From assembly GCA_026645375.1 (NCBI GenBank), contig JAPFFX010000382.1, positions 1-7,318 on the forward strand: a DNA stretch of 7,318 nucleotides. The letters run 5' to 3'. Source of the stretch: Citricoccus sp. WCRC_4. Lineage in GTDB: Bacteria; Actinomycetota; Actinomycetes; Actinomycetales; Micrococcaceae. A program made the translations under genes and the position numbers. The notes under the pieces were generated by a model. The model had not been told where the DNA came from and made no database searches. It saw only the letters and a list, made by a program, of their open reading frames with translations. This document shows positions 4,879 to 7,318 of the stretch, piece after piece (position 1 is the first letter of the stretch; every line of letters starts with the position of its first letter).

Positions 4879-5829
4879 GTGACTGACTACGTGGGTGTGA
4901 TCGGCGAGGCGCTCGTCGACGTCGTCGTCTCGGATACCGCCACCCCACGGGCCCACGTGGGCGGGAGTCCCCTGAACGTGGCCGTCGGCCTGGCCCGGCT
5001 CGGGGAGAACGTGCTGTTCACCGGGCGCTATGGCCGGGACGAGTACGGGGACATGGTCCGGGACCACCTGGCGCGCAATGGCGTGGACTCCGTCCTGGAC
5101 CCCGACGACACCGCGACCTCGGTGGCCACCGCCCGGCTGGATCCCACCGGCGCCGCGAGCTACTCGTTCGACCTCGACTGGACGCTGCCCCCCGCCGCGG
5201 AGCTCTCCGACCTGGTCCGCCAGGCCCTGTGCCGGGACGGGAGGAACAGGACCCTGACGCACGTGCACACCGGGTCCATCGCCACCATGCTCGAGCCGGG
5301 CGCCTCCACCGTCATGGAGTTGCTGTCCGCCCTGGAGCCGGACGTCACCCTCAGCTATGACCCGAACTGCCGGCCCTCCATCGTGCCGGACCGCGCCCTG
5401 GCCCGGCGCCGGGCGGAGGAGTCCGTGGCGCTCGCCGACATCGTGCACGCCTCGGACGAGGACCTGGCCTGGCTGTACCCGGACCGCCCGATCGAGGACA
5501 CGATCGTGGCGTGGCAGCGGATCGAGCCGGCCATGGTGGTGGTCACCCGCGGGGCGACCTCCATCCTCTGTGCCACCGCCGCCGGCGTCTCCGAGCACCC
5601 CGTGCACCCCGTGGAGGTGGCGGACACGGTGGGAGCGGGGGACTCGTTCACCGCCGCACTGCTGATCGCCCTCAAGGACCGCGGCCTGCTCGGTGCGGAG
5701 CGCCGCGAGGCGCTGCGGTCCATCAGCCCGGAGGACACGACGGCGGTACTCGCCTACGCCGCGCGGGCGGCGGCCATCACCTCGTCCCGGCCGGGCGCCG
5801 ACCCGCCCACCCGCGACGAGCTCGGCTGA
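4879..5829 (+). CDS. PfkB-family carbohydrate kinase
   Basis: A 316-residue ribokinase-fold sugar kinase, the normal length for the family. The N-terminal substrate region has G9-E-A-L-V-D and G28-G-S-P-L-N-V-A-V-G-L-A-R-L-G (PfkB signature 1 area). D161-P-N-x-R-P is a form common in fructokinases and 2-keto-3-deoxygluconate kinases. The C-terminal signature is D249-T-V-G-A-G-D255-S-F-T-A-A-L, with D255 as catalytic base and the G-A-G-D anion hole. V-V-T-R-G-A at about 222-227 is the usual strand before the nucleotide site. It is cytoplasmic and would transfer phosphate from ATP to a sugar. Fructose is my first guess; 2-keto-3-deoxygluconate or another ketose is possible, and no transporter in the window settles it. 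GTG 4879 starts 6 bases after a TAnnnT element without a ribosome binding site. A hairpin follows the stop. Confidence 0.92.
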   Translation: MTDYVGVIGEALVDVVVSDTATPRAHVGGSPLNVAVGLARLGENVLFTGRYGRDEYGDMVRDHLARNGVDSVLDPDDTATSVATARLDPTGAASYSFDLDWTLPPAAELSDLVRQALCRDGRNRTLTHVHTGSIATMLEPGASTVMELLSALEPDVTLSYDPNCRPSIVPDRALARRRAEESVALADIVHASDEDLAWLYPDRPIEDTIVAWQRIEPAMVVVTRGATSILCATAAGVSEHPVHPVEVADTVGAGDSFTAALLIALKDRGLLGAERREALRSISPEDTTAVLAYAARAAAITSSRPGADPPTRDELG

Positions 5830-5833
5830 GCAG

Positions 5834-5864
5834 GGCCGGGAGTCCGGTCCGCTGGTCCCCGGCC
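5834..5864 (+). terminator. Hairpin after the PfkB-kinase gene
   Basis: GGCCGGG (5834-5840) pairs with CCCGGCC (5858-5864), 5 bases after the kinase stop. The 17-base loop may pair internally. The downstream arm ends directly against the -10 element of the next gene, so terminator and promoter abut. Confidence 0.45.
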
Positions 5865-5870
5865 TAGAAT
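5865..5870 (+). promoter_or_regulatory. -10 element for leaderless HAD-phosphatase transcript
   Basis: TAGAAT is a near-consensus -10 hexamer, and exactly six bases (ggaccc) separate it from the ATG at 5877. Transcription would start on the ATG. No purine-rich ribosome binding site is present and no -35 stands out. Confidence 0.6.
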
Positions 5871-5876
5871 GGACCC

Positions 5877-6773
5877 ATGTCCCTCCCCGATCCGGCCCTC
5901 GATCCGGCGCCGCCGGTCAGGTCCGGTGGTGCGACGCGACGTCCCCGGATGATCGCCAGCGACCTGGACGGGACCATCATCGGCTATGAGCACTCGCGCA
6001 CGGGGTGGGTCTCGCCGCGCACGGTGGCCGCGTTCCAGGCCGCCCACGACGCCGGAGTGCAGGTGGTCTTCGTGACCGGCCGCCCGATCCGCTGGCTGAC
6101 GCCGGTGGCCGCGGGCCTCGGGCACGCCGGGCCCGTGATCTGCTCCAACGGCGCGGTGGTCTACGACCTGGTCAGTGACACCGTGCTGGAGTCCCGGCCC
6201 ATGATGCTCGACACCGTCCTGGAGGCCCGCGCGATGATCGCCGCGCTGGACCCCTCGGCCTCCTTCGGCGTGGAGACCCTCGACGGGTTCCACCTCGACG
6301 CCGCCTTCATGGACCGCCTGGACGAGGACTCTCCCGCCGAGCTCGCCCGGGGCATACACGTCGGCCGGTCCCTGGACGAGGTGCTGCCTCCGGAACCGGA
6401 GGTGGTGAAGTTCCTGGCCAAGACGCGCAGCAGCGAACCGGACGCCTTCCTGGCCGAGGTGAGGTCCCTGCTCGGCGAGCTGCTGGCCGTCACCCACTCC
6501 GCCCCCGGGGTCGCCCTGCTGGAGATGTCCCGCCCGGACGTCAACAAGGCCAGCACCCTGGAGGACTTCGCCGCGCGGCACGGGATCTCCGCCCACGAGG
6601 TGGTCGCCTTCGGGGACATGCCCAACGACCTGGAGATGATCCACTGGGCCGGGACCGGGTACGCCGTGTCCTCCGGACACCCGCTGCTGCTGAAGGCGGC
6701 GGACGCCACCGCCGATGCCTGTGACGATGACGGTGTGGCCGCCGTCATCGAGCACCTGCTCACCCTGGACTGA
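5877..6773 (+). CDS. HAD-superfamily (Cof-type) phosphatase
   Basis: A 298-residue hydrolase of the haloacid dehalogenase superfamily with a Cof/IIB-type cap. Motif I is D29-L-D31-G-T33 (D29 nucleophile, D31 acid/base), motif II is V-T67-G-R69, the conserved lysine is K224 in D-V-N-K-A-S, and motif III is G-D247-M-P-N-D251, which binds Mg2+. The cap occupies roughly residues 90-200, between motifs II and III, as in Cof proteins. These enzymes dephosphorylate small substrates such as sugar phosphates, nucleotides or flavin mononucleotide; the substrate cannot be read from sequence. The 24 residues before the domain are Pro/Arg-rich. I keep ATG 5877 because of the TAGAAT six bases upstream; the internal ATG at 5949 would start just before motif I and has no better signal. 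It lies 47 bases after the PfkB-kinase gene, but with its own promoter. Confidence 0.92.
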   Translation: MSLPDPALDPAPPVRSGGATRRPRMIASDLDGTIIGYEHSRTGWVSPRTVAAFQAAHDAGVQVVFVTGRPIRWLTPVAAGLGHAGPVICSNGAVVYDLVSDTVLESRPMMLDTVLEARAMIAALDPSASFGVETLDGFHLDAAFMDRLDEDSPAELARGIHVGRSLDEVLPPEPEVVKFLAKTRSSEPDAFLAEVRSLLGELLAVTHSAPGVALLEMSRPDVNKASTLEDFAARHGISAHEVVAFGDMPNDLEMIHWAGTGYAVSSGHPLLLKAADATADACDDDGVAAVIEHLLTLD

Positions 6774-6797
6774 CCCCGTCCCCGCCCCCGCTAGGGT
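6770..6797 (+). promoter_or_regulatory. Promoter of the glycerophosphodiesterase gene
   Basis: CTGACC (6770-6775), overlapping the stop codon of the preceding gene, and TAGGGT (6792-6797) are 16 bases apart. The -10 ends 7 bases before the GTG at 6805, so the transcript would start at or next to that codon. This argues against the ATG at 6799, which would lie upstream of the transcription start. Confidence 0.5.
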
Positions 6798-6804
6798 GAT
6801 GACC

Positions 6805-7318
6805 GTGAAGCCCCCCAGCCTGCCGCAGTACCTGAAGGACTCGTTGCCCGGCCGCCGGGGCTGGCCCCTGGCCTTCGCCCACCGGGGTGCGGACACCGCC
6901 CGGGAGAACACGCTCGCGGCCTTCCGCGCCGCCGTGGAACGCGGCTACGGCTACCTCGAGCTGGACGTGCGCACCACGCGTGACGGCGTGCTCATGGTCT
7001 TCCACGACGAGGTGCTCGACCGCGTCACCACCGGTACCGGCCGGATCTCCGACCACACGTGGGAGGAACTGACCCGGGTCCGCGTCATCGACCCCGCCCT
7101 CACCGGGGCCAGCGCCGGGATCCCCGGGGGAGCCGCGTCCGGAGCCGCCGAGGGTGAGCACCTGCTGCGCTTCGAGGACCTGCTGACCGAATGGGACGAC
7201 GTCCGCCTCAACGTGGACCTCAAGGACGACGCGGCGGCCGCGGCGATCGCGGCGATCGTGGCCCGGCATGACGCCTGGGACCGTGTGCTGGTCGCGTCCT
7301 TCCACGATTCCCGTCGCC
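6805..7318 (+). CDS. Glycerophosphodiester phosphodiesterase, 3' part cut off by window end
   Basis: The first 171 residues of a GDPD-family enzyme, which cleaves glycerophosphodiesters (deacylated phospholipids) to glycerol-3-phosphate and an alcohol. Visible motifs are the catalytic H26-R-G, E34-N-T, the metal-binding pair in L-E52-L-D54-V, and the second catalytic histidine in V-F-H67-D. A later N137-V-D139-L-K141 corresponds to the family's N-I-E-I-K block, with Asp for Glu. Between about residues 98 and 116 is an Ala/Gly/Ser-rich insert. No signal peptide precedes H26, suggesting a cytoplasmic, UgpQ-like protein rather than a secreted GlpQ. GTG 6805 is preferred over the in-frame ATG 6799 because TAGGGT ends one base before that ATG. 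The frame is open to the last base, so the gene continues beyond the window; no frameshift is seen. The neighbouring HAD phosphatase may share phosphate-ester turnover, but that is inference. Confidence 0.9.
   Translation, partial: MKPPSLPQYLKDSLPGRRGWPLAFAHRGADTARENTLAAFRAAVERGYGYLELDVRTTRDGVLMVFHDEVLDRVTTGTGRISDHTWEELTRVRVIDPALTGASAGIPGGAASGAAEGEHLLRFEDLLTEWDDVRLNVDLKDDAAAAAIAAIVARHDAWDRVLVASFHDSRR

Noticed and set aside
2904..4886. A 660-codon plus-strand frame opposite gntK and the permease
   Set aside because: Product is rich in Gly, His, Asp, Arg and Gln without domains, and the opposite strand has two well-supported genes. No ribosome binding site.
2206..5607. A very long minus-strand open frame (1133 codons) crossing several genes
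   Set aside because: It runs antisense or out of frame to the LysR-domain, gntK, permease and kinase genes, each of which has clear motifs. The product is Gly/Arg/Pro/His-rich with no domain; a GC-bias shadow.
6799..6801. ATG 6799 as start of the phosphodiesterase
   Set aside because: It is in frame, but a TAGGGT -10 ends one base before it, so the transcript would begin after this ATG. It adds only two residues.
1..7318. CRISPR array, tRNA or rRNA, insertion sequence, toxin-antitoxin or defence system
   Set aside because: No regularly spaced repeats, cloverleaf-like sequence, transposase motif or defence-related domain found; the genes are ordinary metabolic ones.

Overview
The window is GC-rich (about 70 % by eye) and reads as the chromosome of a high-GC Gram-positive bacterium. 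An actinobacterium is most likely, probably Micrococcaceae (Kocuria, Micrococcus or Citricoccus-like). This rests on codon use (G/C at third positions), GTG starts, several genes with a -10 element immediately before the start codon (leaderless style), and a free-standing LysR effector-domain protein of a type I recall from that family. The first 15 bases are not genomic: they match the 3' end of the Illumina TruSeq adapter, so base 1 is almost certainly the raw end of an assembled contig.

Layout. After the adapter and a GC-rich hairpin comes an AT-rich inverted repeat that looks like a MarR-type operator. It precedes a cytosolic YceI-family lipid-binding protein (266-829, +), closed by a strong hairpin. 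A 340-base gap holds a second long hairpin and a clear sigma-A-like promoter. That promoter drives a two-gene unit (+): a dienelactone hydrolase-family enzyme (1170-1892) and, 5 bases later, a LysR-type effector domain without a DNA-binding domain but with a long basic tail (1898-2734). This unit converges on a minus-strand pair, an NCS2 uracil permease (4772-3360) followed by gluconokinase (3320-2751). The two convergent stop codons lie inside one small dyad.

A 106-base divergent region separates the permease from a rightward run of three genes: a PfkB-family sugar kinase (4879-5829), a Cof-type HAD phosphatase (5877-6773) and a glycerophosphodiester phosphodiesterase cut off by the window end (6805-7318). 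Each of these three appears to have its own -10 element 6-7 bases before its start, so they need not form one operon.

Functionally this is mostly housekeeping and catabolic metabolism: sugar and gluconate phosphorylation, pyrimidine uptake, sugar-phosphate dephosphorylation and phospholipid headgroup turnover. I see no mobile element, CRISPR array, tRNA, rRNA or defence system. The points most worth a second look are the HTH-less LysR protein with its basic tail, the repeated leaderless-promoter spacing, the divergent-promoter dyad, a perfect 12-bp all-G/C hairpin inside a coding region, and the adapter remnant.
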